Positions 5,150 through 6,245 of a stretch of 6,245 bases of DNA are shown piece by piece. The first letter of the stretch is position 1, and every line of letters starts with the position of its first letter. Source of the stretch: Prevotella sp. UBA7551. GTDB lineage: Bacteria > Bacteroidota > Bacteroidia > Bacteroidales > Bacteroidaceae. Under the pieces are notes generated by a model. It was given only the letters and a program-made list of their open reading frames with translations. It had not been told where the DNA came from and made no database searches. The position numbers and the translations under genes are program-made. The stretch covers positions 618 to 6,862 of the forward strand of contig DLLX01000019.1 of the NCBI GenBank assembly GCA_002479145.1. The letters run 5' to 3'.

Positions 5150-6245
5150 TTATTTGATGATTACTTTTCTTACTTTGTCTCCTGTCTTGACGATGTTCAC
5201 GCCCTTGCGCAGGTTAGGAATGCGGTGGCCGCTCAGGTCATAGTATTCCGTGGCCTCGTTGTTGAGCTGGTCGACGACCTGCGGGGTCTCCACGTCGTTG
5301 GTCTCGCCGCTCACACCGATGCGCAGCTCCGAGGCGCGCCCTGTGGCCTCCGGCTGAAGGTAGGCGCGGAACTGGGCCAACTTCACGCCCGTGACCGCCG
5401 GCCTGTAGTCGCCCACGCGACGGAACTCATCATTGGCTAAGAAGTAGCTGTCGTCGTCGGTAAGCTCCATCGTGGAGAAAGTGCCCATCAGGCGGTTGCC
5501 GGTCTCGGCGTTCTTGGGTGCTTTAACAATCCGCGCATTGGGAGCATTGTTAAAAGTCAGGTCGCTTACATCGGCTGTCCGGCGAATCATGACGGGCTGT
5601 CCGGCGGCTATCGTGTCGCACTCCACCTTCGTCAGCAGAATGGTGTCGTCGCCCATGTCCTTCAGCGTGTAGAAGCTGCAAGGGAGGTCATCGGACACGG
5701 CGATGGTGTAGGGCAGGCAGAGAGAACCCCACTCCGTGTTCATATTCTCCCGGGTATAGGAGGCGTCAGCAACATAACAGTCCTCGTAGAGGTCGAAGGT
5801 CATTTTGTCGTATAAGCGCAAAGAGCCTACGATGGTCAGCGGTTTTCCGACAGCGCCTATGATTCTTATGCCGTTCGTACCCACCTTCTTGGTGAAGTAA
5901 CCGGTCTCGTAATTGGCATAAGCACTGTTGTTGGAGTTGTTGCCATTGTATTTGATTGCGCCTTCCAGATTGTTGCAACCAGATAACATGTCAGAGTCTT
6001 CGTTCAAGCTCTTGGTGGTGAAATTGTCGCCCACATAGATGGTACAGAGCTGTGGACAACCTGCGAACATATAGGTCATGGATGTCACGTTGGAGGTGTT
6101 GAAGGAAGACAAATCAAGGGTAGGCAGATTACATCCGTAGAACATGACGCTCATGTCCGTCACCTTGGACGTGTTGAAGGAAGACAAATCAAGGGAGCGC
6201 AGACTACTACACCATATGAACATTGAGCTCATGTCCGTCACCTTG
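5150..6245 (-). CDS. BspA-like surface protein with DUF285 leucine-rich repeats, C-terminal part
   Basis: The reading frame enters from the right edge, so the N-terminus and any signal peptide are missing; about 365 residues are visible. At the left of the protein are DUF285 (BspA-type) repeats of 25-26 residues, consensus VTDMSxMFxxCxxLxxLDLSSFNTS. There are two clear copies, a third ending in TIYVGDNF, and a terminal MLSGCNNLEG unit running into GYFTKK, the usual end of such arrays. A region with WGSLCLPYTI, FYTLKDM, AGQPVMIRR and FRAYL follows; from general knowledge this recurs in Prevotella surface proteins. The last ~31 residues (YYDLSGHRIPNLRKGVNIV, ending KVIIK) resemble the short C-terminal sorting-type tail of Bacteroidetes exported proteins. 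BspA family members are cell-surface proteins linked to adhesion. An internal GTG at 6239-6241 is within a repeat and is not the true start. The small acidic protein gene follows after 13 nt. Confidence 0.9.
   Translation of the reverse strand, partial: KVTDMSSMFIWCSSLRSLDLSSFNTSKVTDMSVMFYGCNLPTLDLSSFNTSNVTSMTYMFAGCPQLCTIYVGDNFTTKSLNEDSDMLSGCNNLEGAIKYNGNNSNNSAYANYETGYFTKKVGTNGIRIIGAVGKPLTIVGSLRLYDKMTFDLYEDCYVADASYTRENMNTEWGSLCLPYTIAVSDDLPCSFYTLKDMGDDTILLTKVECDTIAAGQPVMIRRTADVSDLTFNNAPNARIVKAPKNAETGNRLMGTFSTMELTDDDSYFLANDEFRRVGDYRPAVTGVKLAQFRAYLQPEATGRASELRIGVSGETNDVETPQVVDQLNNEATEYYDLSGHRIPNLRKGVNIVKTGDKVRKVIIK
6096..6245 (-). repeat. Nucleotide-level tandem repeats encoding the DUF285 units
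   Basis: A 25-nt block at 6096-6120 recurs identically at 6171-6195 (offset 75 nt), and a 19-nt block at 6149-6167 recurs at 6227-6245 (offset 78 nt). They encode LDLSSFNT and KVTDMS. The differing offsets show that one unit is a codon shorter than its neighbour. The array continues past the right edge. Confidence 0.85.

Noticed and set aside
4857..5243. 128-codon plus-strand frame
   Set aside because: It overlaps the terminator hairpin, the small acidic protein gene and the end of the BspA-like gene on the other strand, and shows no domain.

Overview
The window looks like a chromosomal segment from a Bacteroidales bacterium, most likely Prevotella or a close relative. This rests on four things: Bacteroidetes-type promoters (TTTG, 19 nt, TAnnTTTG), an absence of Shine-Dalgarno sequences ahead of the genes, a BspA-like DUF285 repeat protein with the C-terminal architecture common in Prevotella surface proteins, and a MATE transporter of Bacteroidales type. 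The genus is inferred; no rRNA or other marker gene is present.

Left part (1-916): the first 37 codons of an acyl-CoA carboxylase carboxyltransferase gene (mmdA/pccB type) run leftward off the window. A divergent intergenic region separates it from nth (endonuclease III), which has a near-perfect Bacteroidetes promoter ending only 5 nt before its ATG, so its mRNA is probably leaderless or nearly so.

Middle (967-4510): a rightward run of genes. They are a DUF2461 protein of unknown function, a 12-segment MATE-family exporter, a small zinc-ribbon/one-membrane-segment protein with a long acidic, Ser-rich tail, and trmO (the tRNA m6t6A37 methyltransferase). The zinc-ribbon gene has its own promoter-like -7 box, which is overlapped by a 16-nt dyad. 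It probably shares a transcript with trmO, which starts 28 nt later. These look like ordinary housekeeping or physiological genes; no single pathway links them.

Convergent gap (4511-4947): 437 bases without a convincing gene, but rich in structure. A 22-nt-periodic repeat (three direct units and one inverted unit) can fold into two mutually exclusive hairpins. Further right are two hairpins that look like tandem intrinsic terminators for the leftward genes. A 65-codon open stretch on the minus strand may be a decayed gene end.

Right part (4948-6245, minus strand): the 3' end of a BspA-like surface protein gene with DUF285 leucine-rich repeats, entering from beyond the window. It is followed after 13 nt by a 62-codon gene for a small acidic protein (basic N-terminus, LLAGS, then an Asp-rich tail). 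These two probably form one transcript ending at the terminators in the gap. I do not see a clearly new multi-gene system. The least explained items are the 22-nt repeat structure and the small LLAGS protein.
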